Program-made: the position numbers and the translations under genes
Assembly (NCBI GenBank): GCA_964443005.1
Contig: CAYUBI010000025.1
Location: 1 to 23,340 of the forward strand
Direction: 5' to 3'
Length of the DNA stretch: 23,340 nucleotides
DNA from: CAYUBI01 sp964443005
Lineage (GTDB): Bacteria > Margulisbacteria > Riflemargulisbacteria > GWF2-35-9 > CAYUBI01
Notes under the pieces: generated by a model
What the model was told of the DNA's origin: nothing
Database searches by the model: none
What the model saw: only the letters and a program-made list of their open reading frames with translations
Shown here: positions 6,880-14,923 of the stretch, in pieces
How the letters are laid out: each line of letters starts with the position of its first letter
How positions within the stretch are numbered: the first letter of the stretch is position 1

Positions 6880-7755
6880 CTAAAATCCTTTAAATTTAAT
6901 GCGTAATTTATTTTTGACTAAACTGCGCTGATCTGCTGGTTTTGTTTCATGAAAAATCGACGCAGTTGAAATTTTTATAGCTTTTACTTCCCGCTTACCT
7001 AAAGCAACGTGATCAACAATCGGTTGAGCTGTTTCAAGATTCAAAATATCATCGTGATCCGGATGTGCCTTGCGTTGACTAGCGTCTTTGACCTGAGCCT
7101 CAAGCATGAGTTGTGTAATCGTTTTTTTATCACGTGAGTGAGTGTCGTGCGAAGTTTCATGATCACCTGACATCGTTAACGTTGTTGAAGTAGACTCCGT
7201 GTCCTCATCTGTAAACTCTGCACTCTGATCCAGCTGATTTTGTGTCGCAGTTTTAATAGCTACGCGATAGTGATAATAATCATCTGAAAGAAGTTCTTCT
7301 TCAACCTGAGATTCCTGTGTTAAAACTTTATCCTGATCATTCATGTGATTAATTGGTTTTTGTGCCATCACTTGATCCGAAATACTATGTGGGTTGTGAA
7401 TTGTCGGCTGTAATCCAACTTTTTTTGATAAGCTTTCCTGCTGAAGCGTTGTTAATGTTTGCCGATACTGCTGCTGACTGACTTCATCTATTTTCTGTTG
7501 AATTCGCGTTTCATTATTTTGACGCGATTCAGTTGTTTCAGGACGAAAAACAATCTGAGATTTTTGCGTTTTTGCTGGTTCTTCAGCAGCAATAAAATGT
7601 TCATTCACTAAATTAAAGGATGCATTAGCTGTTGTTTCCTTGTGTTGCAATTGGCCAAGAATATCAGCTTTAGAAGCAGCCTCAGCATCACGTTCCTGTG
7701 TTAGTGGCAACAAAATTGCTGAGCGAACAATGTTATTAACAGGTAGTTCAGCCAT
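6880..7755 (-). CDS. Hypothetical acidic, probably disordered protein
   Basis: Unrecognised 291-aa protein. It is rich in Gln, Glu, Asp, Thr and Lys, has no cysteine, membrane segment or signal peptide, and is probably largely disordered. Two stretches look helical: about residues 85-110 (Q-Q-K-I-D-E-V-S-Q-Q-Q-Y-R-Q-T-L) and a Leu-containing segment near 215-225. The last 50 residues are the most ordered-looking and end in a basic R-I-K-F-K-G-F. It starts three bases after the stop of the TPR-like gene, with no Shine-Dalgarno site, so it is translationally coupled to it. Composition recalls flagellar hook-length or other linker proteins, but this is not evidence of homology. Confidence 0.65.
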   Translation of the reverse strand: MAELPVNNIVRSAILLPLTQERDAEAASKADILGQLQHKETTANASFNLVNEHFIAAEEPAKTQKSQIVFRPETTESRQNNETRIQQKIDEVSQQQYRQTLTTLQQESLSKKVGLQPTIHNPHSISDQVMAQKPINHMNDQDKVLTQESQVEEELLSDDYYHYRVAIKTATQNQLDQSAEFTDEDTESTSTTLTMSGDHETSHDTHSRDKKTITQLMLEAQVKDASQRKAHPDHDDILNLETAQPIVDHVALGKREVKAIKISTASIFHETKPADQRSLVKNKLRIKFKGF

Positions 7756-7758
7756 GAT

Positions 7759-8196
7759 TTATGAAACAGATTGAAAATGTTGCATAATTTTTTGAATCAG
7801 TTCTGTTTTTTCTTTACTTTGCAAAAATTCAATAATAGGTGCTAACTTATCAAAAGGCACATCATCATTAAGATGCTCGACCATCAGATAATATTTCAAT
7901 AAAGCATCCTCTGGTAAGCCTCTGCTAAAATAAAAATCACCAATTGTCTTATAAGGTAATGGGGACTCTGGATATTTTTGCTTAAGTGCAATAAACCATG
8001 CTTCTGCTTCACGTACAATTTCGCTACGAGATCCCACACGTGCACGAGGAATATGTGGCTTATTCATAATCACAGTAATTCGAGACTTTTTGGCAAGAAA
8101 TCGCTGAATTTTTTGTCGTTTTTGATAAGACAGCAAAAAATATATGCCAATAATAACTACAACAATTGATCCAACTAAATAAGCAATGGCCTCCAT
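7759..8196 (-). CDS. Membrane-anchored TPR-like protein
   Basis: Residues 5-23 form one hydrophobic helix (Y-L-V-G-S-I-V-V-V-I-I-G-I-Y-F-L-L), followed by a basic stretch (K-R-Q-K-I-Q-R) that should keep the rest in the cytoplasm. Residues about 60-140 fit two or three tetratricopeptide-like helical hairpins (A-E-A-W-F-I-A-L-K-Q-K-Y-P-E-S-P-L-P-Y then G-D-F-Y-F-S-R-G-L-P-E-D-A-L-L-K-Y). TPR modules bind partner proteins; no enzyme motif is present. The ATG has GAGGAG seven bases upstream. It is co-transcribed with the disordered protein that follows, a plausible partner. Confidence 0.7.
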   Translation of the reverse strand: MEAIAYLVGSIVVVIIGIYFLLSYQKRQKIQRFLAKKSRITVIMNKPHIPRARVGSRSEIVREAEAWFIALKQKYPESPLPYKTIGDFYFSRGLPEDALLKYYLMVEHLNDDVPFDKLAPIIEFLQSKEKTELIQKIMQHFQSVS

Positions 8197-8228
8197 TAAG
8201 ACGCTCCTCTATTCATCTGCACTTAATA

Positions 8229-8257
8229 AGGATATGCCCTGTTCTAAGAAAAGTTAA
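8229..8257 (-). promoter_or_regulatory. Putative promoter of the TPR-like gene
   Basis: On the minus strand TTAACT (8252-8257) and TATCCT (8229-8234) are separated by 17 bases. The -35 overlaps the last codons of aroA. A transcript from here would have a leader of roughly 25 bases carrying the GAGGAG site of the TPR-like gene. The hexamers are only fair matches to the housekeeping consensus. Confidence 0.35.
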
Positions 8258-9600
8258 ACATGCCTCTTGCTCATAATTTCCGAAATAAGATTCGTGAACT
8301 CAGGAAATGATGTTTGTATACAAGCTGTATCCAAAATGGTAGTTGTTGAATTTTCAATAGCCATACCCATAATCGCTGCACTCATTGCAATACGATGATC
8401 ACCATAACTCGTCACAGTTGCTGCATGATACCTTTCCCTCAGTTGCCCATGAATCAGCATACCATCCGGTGTTTCTTCAATATCAACACCAAATTTACGC
8501 AACTCAGTCACAATAGTTGTTATGCGATCACTTTCTTTGACACGCAATTCCTGCGCATCTGCAATACGTGTCGTTCCTTTTGCAAAAGCTGCTGCAACTG
8601 CCAAAATCGGAATTTCATCAATAAGTAATGGCAGCATATCTCCTGAAATATCTGTAGCAGTTAACTGAGACGATTGAATAATTAAATCTCCAATTCGTTC
8701 ACCACACACAAGTTGCTCATTCTCAATTGTGATATTTGCTCGCATTTGCTGTAAAACATGAATAATACCAGTTCGGGTTGGATTTAGGCCAATACGTGGC
8801 AATCGAATAGTGGCTTGATTTAGAATCGCACCTGCAACTAAAAAAAAAGCTGCAGATGAAATATCACGAGGCACAGAAAGATTTGTACTTTGCAACACCT
8901 TTCCAGGATTCAGCGTAATTGCATGTCCCTTTCGCTGAATATCAGCACCATACCCACGTAACATAATTTCTGTATGATCGCGAGACTTTATTGGTTCAAT
9001 CACTGTTGTGGGTGATTGCGCAAATAATCCAGCTAACAAAATTGCAGATTTTACTTGAGCTGAAGCAATAGGCAAGGTATACGTAATGCCTGACAAGGTT
9101 GGTACAGGAAGCACACGTATAGGTGCAAGGGTTTTTTGTCCAGATTCAACAGGGATAAACCTGCCCTTGGATTCATGTTCAAATCTGCTGCCCATTTGTG
9201 CTAGTGGATCTGTAACCCGCTGCATTGGACGTAAAGCTATGGAAGCATCGCCAGCAATCGTGCTTTCAAATGGCTGTGCAGCTAGCACACCCAACAGTAA
9301 ACGCATACACGTTCCAGAATTGCCAACATCTATGGGTTTATGGCTAGCACAAAGACCGTGAAGGCCCACGCCTGTAATATGAAGGCTAGTGCCGCAGTCG
9401 TCAATAGGCACGCCCATTGCTTGAAACGCTGCAATCGTATGCAAACAATCATCAGAGCGCAAAAAATCATCAATCGTACTACGTCCCTGTGCTATTGCAG
9501 ACAAAATAATTGCCCGATGACTAATGGATTTATCACCCGGAATCATCAAACTACAGTTGATAGCTCTAGCTGGAGAAGAAACGCTAAAAGAATCAGCCAT
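8254..9600 (-). CDS. aroA: 3-phosphoshikimate 1-carboxyvinyltransferase (EPSP synthase)
   Basis: It transfers enolpyruvate from PEP to shikimate 3-phosphate, the sixth step toward chorismate and the aromatic amino acids. Visible motifs are P-G-D-K-S-I-S-H-R-A near the N-terminus, G-N-S-G-T-C-M-R-L-L (PEP-binding loop, more like the class II form than E. coli), and R-V-K-E-S-D-R-I in the C-terminal domain. Length 448 aa is slightly long but normal. The start is taken at ATG 9600, which overlaps the hisG stop as TGATG; a GTG three bases earlier is also in frame. It ends the hisZ-hisG-aroA operon, so two aromatic/histidine routes share expression. Confidence 0.95.
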   Translation of the reverse strand: MADSFSVSSPARAINCSLMIPGDKSISHRAIILSAIAQGRSTIDDFLRSDDCLHTIAAFQAMGVPIDDCGTSLHITGVGLHGLCASHKPIDVGNSGTCMRLLLGVLAAQPFESTIAGDASIALRPMQRVTDPLAQMGSRFEHESKGRFIPVESGQKTLAPIRVLPVPTLSGITYTLPIASAQVKSAILLAGLFAQSPTTVIEPIKSRDHTEIMLRGYGADIQRKGHAITLNPGKVLQSTNLSVPRDISSAAFFLVAGAILNQATIRLPRIGLNPTRTGIIHVLQQMRANITIENEQLVCGERIGDLIIQSSQLTATDISGDMLPLLIDEIPILAVAAAFAKGTTRIADAQELRVKESDRITTIVTELRKFGVDIEETPDGMLIHGQLRERYHAATVTSYGDHRIAMSAAIMGMAIENSTTTILDTACIQTSFPEFTNLISEIMSKRHV

Positions 9601-10220
9601 CACATATTCTGAATAATTGAAGAAATTAACGAATAATTCTGCTGTAATGAAACCTTATTTGCTACTAATATTGCTGTAGATTCAAAAATAGTATCCAGTT
9701 CTATTAATCCATGCTCCTTTAGGGTTTGTCCAGTTGCAACCAAATCTACTATCAAATCACTCAGTCCAACTAGCGGAGCTAATTCAATTGACCCATATAA
9801 TTTAATTAAATCAACATGAATTCCATGACGTTCAAAATAAGCTTGCGCACTATGAACAAACTTTGTTGCAACAATGGGTCGATACGGCAAGCAGTCCATT
9901 GAATAATTTTTTTCCTTAAGTGCTGCCACAACCAGCCGACAGTATCCAAATTCCAATTTTTTTAATCGTGCCACATTTTCGTGAGATTCATCTAAAACAT
10001 CTCTGCCAGAAATACCAATATCTGCAGCACCATGTTCCACATATACTGGCACATCAGCTGGTCGAAGAATAATAAATCGATACAAACCTTTTTCATCAAA
10101 AAAGGTTAACTTGCGCGCTAATTTTGACGTATCTCCAACACATATACCTGCATCTGAAAATAATTTTACTGACGGCTCAAATAAATATCCTTTAGGTACT
10201 GCAATAGTTAACTGTGTCAT
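9600..10220 (-). CDS. hisG: ATP phosphoribosyltransferase, short catalytic subunit
   Basis: It joins ATP and PRPP, the first and committed step of histidine synthesis. The 206-aa protein is the short HisG form: it starts L-T-I-A-V-P-K-G, contains D-I-G-I-S-G-R-D-V-L and the PRPP loop region D-L-V-A-T-G-Q-T-L, and lacks the C-terminal ACT-like regulatory domain of the long form. Short HisG needs HisZ as partner, and hisZ lies directly upstream with a one-base TAATG overlap. This layout supports equal synthesis of the two subunits. Histidine feedback should therefore act through HisZ. Confidence 0.95.
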   Translation of the reverse strand: MTQLTIAVPKGYLFEPSVKLFSDAGICVGDTSKLARKLTFFDEKGLYRFIILRPADVPVYVEHGAADIGISGRDVLDESHENVARLKKLEFGYCRLVVAALKEKNYSMDCLPYRPIVATKFVHSAQAYFERHGIHVDLIKLYGSIELAPLVGLSDLIVDLVATGQTLKEHGLIELDTIFESTAILVANKVSLQQNYSLISSIIQNM

Positions 10221-11065
10221 TAATTCCCTTTCAACTTTAACAATTTATCCACTTCTAACGCAAATCCAACAGCTGGGGCTGGTTGACCATACGCACCTAA
10301 TAAACCATCATATCTTCCACCTGAGCCAATTTCATAACCAAATCCAGGCACATGAACATGAAATTGAATTCCAGTATAATAATCAATATCTTTGATAAAA
10401 CCGTGATTAAAATTAACACAAGCAGAATGTCGCTCCATTAACCGATCAGCTAAAGCAGCTAAGTAGCTTCCTTTCGAAAGTATGGCTTTTGTGCCTTGTA
10501 AGGGCATAGTTCCTAATGTAACAAAATCCTGTTGTTCAAGTGCTTTGATAGCGTTTGCAGACAAGCCTGCTGCATTTTCATTGTGGCCAATGTCTATGGT
10601 AAATTTTGGAATATCCAAAACCTGTAACAAATCAATTAATAATTCAATAATTTCTTGATCTGCATCCAAGCCTGATAATCCGATTAACTCAACTCCCACT
10701 TGGAAAAATTCTGCTTGTCGAAGTGTTTGCGGTGTATGTTTACGAAATACATCTGCAGCATAAAAAAGCTTGAGTGGTAATTGCTGCGCAGTCATAGATG
10801 ACGCAACAACCCGAGCAATGGGCGTTGTCATATCTGGACGCAACAACATTAAGACACCTTGATCATCATAAAACTTAATCGCTTGCTGCTCTAACTGCGG
10901 AGTGAGCCCCTTTTTTAAAATATCATATAATTCAAATGTGGGTGTAATAATGCGTTGATAGCCATGCACCATAAAAAACTCTTTTGCACGTGCAACTAAT
11001 GCTACACGTACAGTTGCTTCGTTCGGAAGATAATCTTTTACACCATTCGGAGTATTTAAAGCCAT
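10220..11065 (-). CDS. hisZ: ATP phosphoribosyltransferase regulatory subunit HisZ
   Basis: A catalytically inactive relative of histidyl-tRNA synthetase that forms the regulatory half of the HisG-HisZ complex. The class II synthetase-like fold is visible: G-V-K-D-Y-L-P near the start, L-R-P-D-M-T-T-P-I-A-R (motif 2 region), and Y-D-G-L-L-G-A-Y-G with V-G-F-A-L-E-V-D-K-L-L (motif 3 region) at the end. There is no anticodon-binding domain. At 281 aa it is at the short end of the family. Co-transcription with short hisG separates it from a true hisS. It has its own leaderless-type promoter just upstream. Confidence 0.93.
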   Translation of the reverse strand: MALNTPNGVKDYLPNEATVRVALVARAKEFFMVHGYQRIITPTFELYDILKKGLTPQLEQQAIKFYDDQGVLMLLRPDMTTPIARVVASSMTAQQLPLKLFYAADVFRKHTPQTLRQAEFFQVGVELIGLSGLDADQEIIELLIDLLQVLDIPKFTIDIGHNENAAGLSANAIKALEQQDFVTLGTMPLQGTKAILSKGSYLAALADRLMERHSACVNFNHGFIKDIDYYTGIQFHVHVPGFGYEIGSGGRYDGLLGAYGQPAPAVGFALEVDKLLKLKGN

Positions 11066-11100
11066 AAGCTATTGTATCCTAAAATATAATAGCTTAGCAA
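11066..11100 (-). promoter_or_regulatory. hisZ-hisG-aroA promoter with overlapping inverted repeat
   Basis: On the minus strand TTGCTA (11095-11100) and TACAAT (11071-11076) are separated by 18 bases, and the hisZ ATG follows five bases after the -10, with no Shine-Dalgarno site. An exact 8-bp inverted repeat, AAGCTATT at 11066-11073 and AATAGCTT at 11088-11095, spans the -10 and spacer. It has no T run, so an operator is more likely than a terminator for the upstream pyrF. Confidence 0.6.
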
Positions 11101-11925
11101 TCAATTATAATCGGAAAATATGCAATTAATCTCATCACGTAAAGCTGTAGCTGCACGTGCAGCAGCTACAGCAAAATCTTCATTAACTGACGCATATAAA
11201 ATACTTCGCGACGCATTGATTAAGGTTAGGGCAGCAGGTATTGCACATGTGGCCTGAACTACAGCCCTAATGTCTCCGCCTTGGGCACCAATGCCTGGGA
11301 TTAACAAAGGTTGTGTTGGCAAAATTTTGCGAATAATATCAAAGGATTCTGGACGCGTTGCCCCAACAACCAAACCTAAATTGTAATATCGACTGTCCCA
11401 TTCAGCCACTTTTTCAGCTACTTTTTGATATAATGGAATTCCATCAATTTGCAAATATTGAAAGTCCTTTGCTCCAGGATTAGAGGTCAGCCCCAAAACA
11501 AAAATACCTTTGTTGCTATAATTGAGAAAAGGCTCGATAGAGTCTATGCCCATATATGGATGCAACGTTACTGCATCAGCGCCCATATCGTCAAATACAG
11601 CTTTCGCATACAAACGTGCTGTATTACCAATATCGCCGCGTTTTGCATCCAAAATAATAGGAATTTCGTTCGGAATATACTCAATAATTTTTCGTAGCGT
11701 TCGCATTCCTTTTTCGCCATGAGCTTCAAAAAATGCACTATTGGGTTTATACGCACAAACAAGCGTGTGTGTTTCATCAATAATTTGTTTAGCAAACGAA
11801 AAAACTGGATCATTTTTAGATTGTACACTTTTGGGTAATTTCTCAAATTCGATATCTAAACCCATACATACACGCGAATTGTTCTTTTGAGATAGTGCCG
11901 CAAGTTTTTCACGAAAAGATAACAT
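11101..11925 (-). CDS. pyrF: Orotidine 5'-phosphate decarboxylase
   Basis: It decarboxylates OMP to UMP, the last step of de novo pyrimidine synthesis. The catalytic signature is L-D-A-K-R-G-D-I-G-N-T-A with Lys95 and Asp98. M-G-L-D-I near residue 21 and the terminal phosphate-binding segment (L-I-P-G-I-G-A-Q-G-G-D) also fit. At 274 aa it belongs to the longer form of the family, with inserted helices compared with the roughly 240-residue E. coli type. The ATG overlaps the pyrE stop by one base (TAATG), so the last two pyrimidine enzymes are coupled. Confidence 0.95.
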   Translation of the reverse strand: MLSFREKLAALSQKNNSRVCMGLDIEFEKLPKSVQSKNDPVFSFAKQIIDETHTLVCAYKPNSAFFEAHGEKGMRTLRKIIEYIPNEIPIILDAKRGDIGNTARLYAKAVFDDMGADAVTLHPYMGIDSIEPFLNYSNKGIFVLGLTSNPGAKDFQYLQIDGIPLYQKVAEKVAEWDSRYYNLGLVVGATRPESFDIIRKILPTQPLLIPGIGAQGGDIRAVVQATCAIPAALTLINASRSILYASVNEDFAVAAARAATALRDEINCIFSDYN

Positions 11926-12449
11926 TAAATGCCTAACGAGGTTTTAGTAAACAATGCATCAATAACAAAGCCTTCTTTTTTGCCGTTTTCTATTGCACCT
12001 TGTTCCCGATCAATAATCCCAACAATTTTCAAAACCGTAATGCCGTGATCACGAAGTTTTTTTGCAGCTTCAATAGCTGCACCTGCTGTTGTTAGAATAT
12101 CTTCAATCATAACTACAGATTCACCAGCATGAATAATTCCCTCAATTGATTTTGACGTACCATAGTCTTTTGCACCTTTACGTACAATAACAAAAGGCTT
12201 ACTAATTTGTAGGCTTAATGCAGCAGCTAAGGCAACTGCACCTAATTCTGGAGCAGCAATTTTCTGAAAAGTTGCTAAATCTGGTAATTTAGATGGCAGG
12301 TGTTCTGCAATTGCTTTTAAAATATGAGGTTGCGTTGAAAACAAATATTTATCAAGATAATAATTGCTTTTTAAGCCACTACGAAGCGTAAAATCACCTT
12401 TAAGATAAGCAACCTCAAGAATCGCAAGGCCTAAATCCTTTAAATTCAT
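11925..12449 (-). CDS. pyrE: Orotate phosphoribosyltransferase
   Basis: It converts orotate and PRPP to OMP, which PyrF then decarboxylates. The PRPP-binding motif V-V-M-I-E-D-I-L-T-T-A-G-A-A is clear (about residues 111-124), and an early G-L-K-S-N-Y-Y-L-D-K matches the family's orotate-side segment. Length 174 aa is on the short side but complete. It lies ten bases after rplY and overlaps pyrF, giving an rplY-pyrE-pyrF unit. No attenuator or PyrR-like leader is visible between rplY and pyrE. Confidence 0.94.
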   Translation of the reverse strand: MNLKDLGLAILEVAYLKGDFTLRSGLKSNYYLDKYLFSTQPHILKAIAEHLPSKLPDLATFQKIAAPELGAVALAAALSLQISKPFVIVRKGAKDYGTSKSIEGIIHAGESVVMIEDILTTAGAAIEAAKKLRDHGITVLKIVGIIDREQGAIENGKKEGFVIDALFTKTSLGI

Positions 12450-12458
12450 AAAAAAAGG

Positions 12459-13121
12459 TTATTTCTTAGAATCTACTTTTTTAGCCTCAGCAGCCAAGGT
12501 AGATGCAGCAGATGCAGCTTCAGCAGCAGCAGATTCTGCAGCTGTTTCAGTTAAATCAGTTGCTCGCGTTATATCAACAGTGACAACGCGCTGATCTCCT
12601 GACGGATACAGCACTTTTGCAGAAGCAGGCAATTTCAATTCGCTTACTTTTACAAACTGACCAATATCCAAATCTGTTACATCAATTTCAAATTCCGTCA
12701 TGATTTCATTAGGCAACACAGATAATCGAAGTTTTTTTACTTTTTGATTTAACAGCCCGCCACGTTTTACGCCAGTACTCGTTCCTTTAAGATGTACAGG
12801 AATCTCAACTGTAATTGGTATTGATTCATGAATGGCAACAAAATCAACATGAGTAATATAATCTTTTAATACACTTTTTTGCATTTCACGAATAACAACC
12901 TGGACTTTTTGTTCACCCAAATCCATATTATAAAAAAGATTCTTTCCAGAAGATGTTTTTAATGTTTTTGTGAATTTAATTCGATTTAAACGAATATGAA
13001 TATTTTCTTGGCTTTTTCCGTAAATAACTGCAGGGATATCTCCAGCAGTACGAATTTTCTTGGTGCGTTCCTTACCAAATTCTGTGCGAAGTTCCGCTGT
13101 AAAATCAACTGTTGCAAGCAT
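12459..13121 (-). CDS. rplY: 50S ribosomal protein L25, Ctc family
   Basis: L25/Ctc binds 5S rRNA in the central protuberance of the large subunit; the long Ctc form is linked to stress in Bacillus. Residues 1-90 are the 5S-binding domain (L-R-T-E-F-G-K and I-P-A-V-I-Y-G-K). Residues 95-190 are the beta-rich TL5-type C-terminal domain (V-H-L-K-G-T-S-T-G-V-K-R-G-G). A final Ala/Glu-rich tail of about 30 residues is low complexity. An ATG two codons upstream (13127) lies too close to the AGGAG site; the one used here gives a seven-base gap, so the protein has 220 aa. It leads the pyrimidine genes. Confidence 0.93.
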   Translation of the reverse strand: MLATVDFTAELRTEFGKERTKKIRTAGDIPAVIYGKSQENIHIRLNRIKFTKTLKTSSGKNLFYNMDLGEQKVQVVIREMQKSVLKDYITHVDFVAIHESIPITVEIPVHLKGTSTGVKRGGLLNQKVKKLRLSVLPNEIMTEFEIDVTDLDIGQFVKVSELKLPASAKVLYPSGDQRVVTVDITRATDLTETAAESAAAEAASAASTLAAEAKKVDSKK

Positions 13122-13162
13122 AATCATTCTCCTGACTAAAAAAAATTGTAACTAAAGAAAAC

Positions 13163-13196
13163 ATGATATCTTATCATTTAGCCCTAATTTTTGCAA
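13163..13196 (-). promoter_or_regulatory. Promoter of rplY-pyrE-pyrF
   Basis: On the minus strand TTGCAA (13191-13196) and TAAGAT (13168-13173) are 17 bases apart, giving a leader of about 40 bases with an AGGAG site. A small perfect hairpin, ATGATA (13163-13168) with TATCAT (13172-13177), overlaps the -10 and could be an operator or chance in AT-rich DNA. Confidence 0.5.
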
Positions 13197-13253
13197 TCAA
13201 AAGTAATAACGATTATTTATTCCAACAATAACTCAGCAGATTATTCGATTAAT

Positions 13254-14099
13254 TCAGTGAAGGCAAAACATTCCAGTTAACACATCAAACAAAAAGTTAT
13301 CCTCTGCAAAAGTTAGGCGAGCATAACTTGGAAGTGGCTCAAAAGCTTCAATACTTTCAGGTGAAGCTCCTGTAGTCAATACAATAATTTTAACTTGAGG
13401 ATTTGCACGAAATGCCACACTAAACAGCTTTTCAAAGTCAGACTCTGGCATGTTCGTATCAATTAGAAAAACATTCAACGATCGTTTATTCGTTTCAATA
13501 TACTTTACTAAAATTTCTCCGGATTCAGTGGTAATGCCAATAATATTGCAACCTAGCCAGTCCAAAATCGTATATAGGGTTTTTGCCCGCTCTTCAGACT
13601 TTACTAAACCAAAAACACCTATTCGGCTTTCATCAAAATTGCGCAACTTGGGTTGACCAACAACAGTTTTAATTTCTTTTTGACAAACAAAATTAAAAAC
13701 CTTAAAGACTTGTTCCGGTTTAAACGGTTTTAAAATGAAAAAATCAGCACCTAAAGCAACTGTTTCCTTAATTGCATCTGTTTTACTATAAGCACTGACC
13801 ATCACAATTTTTACAGAAGGAAGCATTGCCTTTAACATTGGCAATAATTTAATGCCGTTCAATATGGGCATATTAATATCTAGGGTAATAATATCAACTG
13901 GGTTTTTCATTACTTTTAGCTGATTCATGGCATCAATGCCATCATTAGCAGTTCCAGCAACGATTCCACCAAAAGATTCAATCATGGCGCCTAATGTTTT
14001 GTGCATAAACGGAGAATCATCAATAATAAAGAACGAAAAATGTTCACCATTTGGCTTATTACCTAGCAGTAAAGATGACAAAGTAACAGATTCAAGCAT
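13254..14099 (-). CDS. Response regulator with one active and one degenerate receiver domain
   Basis: Residues 20-140 form a CheY-like receiver with a full phosphorylation site: acidic pair Asp27/Asp28, phospho-acceptor Asp74 in T-L-D-I-N-M-P, Ser102 and Lys124 in I-L-K-P-F. Residues 157-281 look like a second receiver fold. It keeps Asp214 (L-I-D-T-N-M-P) and a Thr-containing switch strand but has lost the N-terminal acidic pair and the K-P. No DNA-binding or enzyme output domain exists, so signalling is probably by protein contact or phosphate relay. It follows a kinase-like gene after 39 bases and has its own strong promoter with a leaderless layout. Confidence 0.88.
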   Translation of the reverse strand: MLESVTLSSLLLGNKPNGEHFSFFIIDDSPFMHKTLGAMIESFGGIVAGTANDGIDAMNQLKVMKNPVDIITLDINMPILNGIKLLPMLKAMLPSVKIVMVSAYSKTDAIKETVALGADFFILKPFKPEQVFKVFNFVCQKEIKTVVGQPKLRNFDESRIGVFGLVKSEERAKTLYTILDWLGCNIIGITTESGEILVKYIETNKRSLNVFLIDTNMPESDFEKLFSVAFRANPQVKIIVLTTGASPESIEAFEPLPSYARLTFAEDNFLFDVLTGMFCLH

Positions 14100-14135
14100 A
14101 AATCTATTATAAAACTAAGTCAGTAAATAAAGCAA
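14100..14135 (-). promoter_or_regulatory. Promoter of the double-receiver gene, leaderless
   Basis: On the minus strand TTGCTT (14130-14135), an 18-base spacer and a perfect TATAAT (14106-14111) precede the ATG by six bases, with no Shine-Dalgarno site. It is the clearest leaderless-type promoter of the window because both hexamers are good. Confidence 0.65.
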
Positions 14136-14138
14136 CGG

Positions 14139-14843
14139 TCATTTATTAACAACGTGTTGTCTTTGAAGAGTCAGGATAACGTGTCCGCCTAACTGCTTGG
14201 GTTCAACAACAACTTGAATACGTAACCGTTCCAAAATTTCCAGAGCCATAACAAAACGAAGGCCAATAGCTGCAATAAGTGTTGACCGTTTTTCTGAATC
14301 TAGCACTGCGTCCTGCATTTGTTGAAACAAGTGATGTGTATTTTTACTCCCTTCATACATGAAAAACAAGCGTGTCGTTGCTTGCAACGCCTCAATTTTT
14401 ATTTGAATAGCTTGAATGTCGCTGCATCGCTGAGTTTGCGCTAGCAAAATTTCTATACAGGGACGTAACCATACGGGATCTGTTTTTATTTTAATAGAAG
14501 CATCAGGAAGTTCGTAAATTAAATTTACAGCTACCGGATGTTTCTTTTTTTCGAACTCTATTACGCACACATGAACTAACTCCCCCAAAGAAACAGAACA
14601 AATTTTTGGTTTTACTAACGGGCTTGATAATGGAAAGAATAAGGATAAATGCCCAATTAAATCATTGAGCATTTCAGCGTTTGCAAGAATAATTTGCAGC
14701 ATATCCTGTATCTTTTTACTTTCCTGAATACTTAAAAGATAATCCGAAAAACCAATCAAACTAGTTAATGGTGTTCGCATTTCATGAATATAGCGATTCA
14801 AAAACAAAGGAAAGAGTGATAAATCAAATTGTTTTTTTCGCAT
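14139..14843 (-). CDS. Histidine kinase-like protein with decayed ATP-binding domain
   Basis: Residues 12-70 are a dimerisation/phosphoacceptor domain with an intact H-box, I-H-E-M-R-T-P-L-T-S-L (His20). Residues about 85-230 follow the layout of a HATPase domain, but the N-box is replaced (R-P-C-I-E-I-L-L-A-Q-T-Q), no D-x-G-x-G is present and the G2 glycines are largely lost. Only the final I-G-L-R-F-V-M-A-L-E-I-L-E-R-L resembles the family's last helix. It probably cannot bind ATP and may serve as a phosphotransfer protein or a partner or inhibitor of another kinase. No membrane segment is present. AAGGAG lies eight bases before the ATG. It is divergent from a complete sensor kinase and upstream of a receiver gene. 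Confidence 0.75.
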   Translation of the reverse strand: MRKKQFDLSLFPLFLNRYIHEMRTPLTSLIGFSDYLLSIQESKKIQDMLQIILANAEMLNDLIGHLSLFFPLSSPLVKPKICSVSLGELVHVCVIEFEKKKHPVAVNLIYELPDASIKIKTDPVWLRPCIEILLAQTQRCSDIQAIQIKIEALQATTRLFFMYEGSKNTHHLFQQMQDAVLDSEKRSTLIAAIGLRFVMALEILERLRIQVVVEPKQLGGHVILTLQRQHVVNK

Positions 14844-14846
14844 CTA

Positions 14847-14875
14847 TTGTACTCCTTAGGGATTTTGAGTATATT
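14847..14875 (+). promoter_or_regulatory. Promoter of the sensor histidine kinase
   Basis: TTGTAC (14847-14852) and TATATT (14870-14875) are separated by 17 bases on the plus strand. The leader would be about 40 bases and ends with the AAAGG site before GTG 14924. The -35 overlaps the divergent kinase-like gene's ribosome-binding region, so the two genes could interfere or be co-regulated. Confidence 0.5.
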
Positions 14876-14923
14876 ATATATGAAGAAGTGTGTGAAGTCA
14901 GCGATTTCAAGAAAGGCTGTGTA

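Noticed and set aside
8395..9612. Several plus-strand frames across aroA
   Set aside because: They are antisense to a well-supported enzyme gene and have no recognisable features.
14768..14923. Longer N-terminus for the sensor kinase
   Set aside because: It would overlap the divergent kinase-like gene and contain the promoter; GTG 14924 has a ribosome-binding site and leads directly into the membrane helix.
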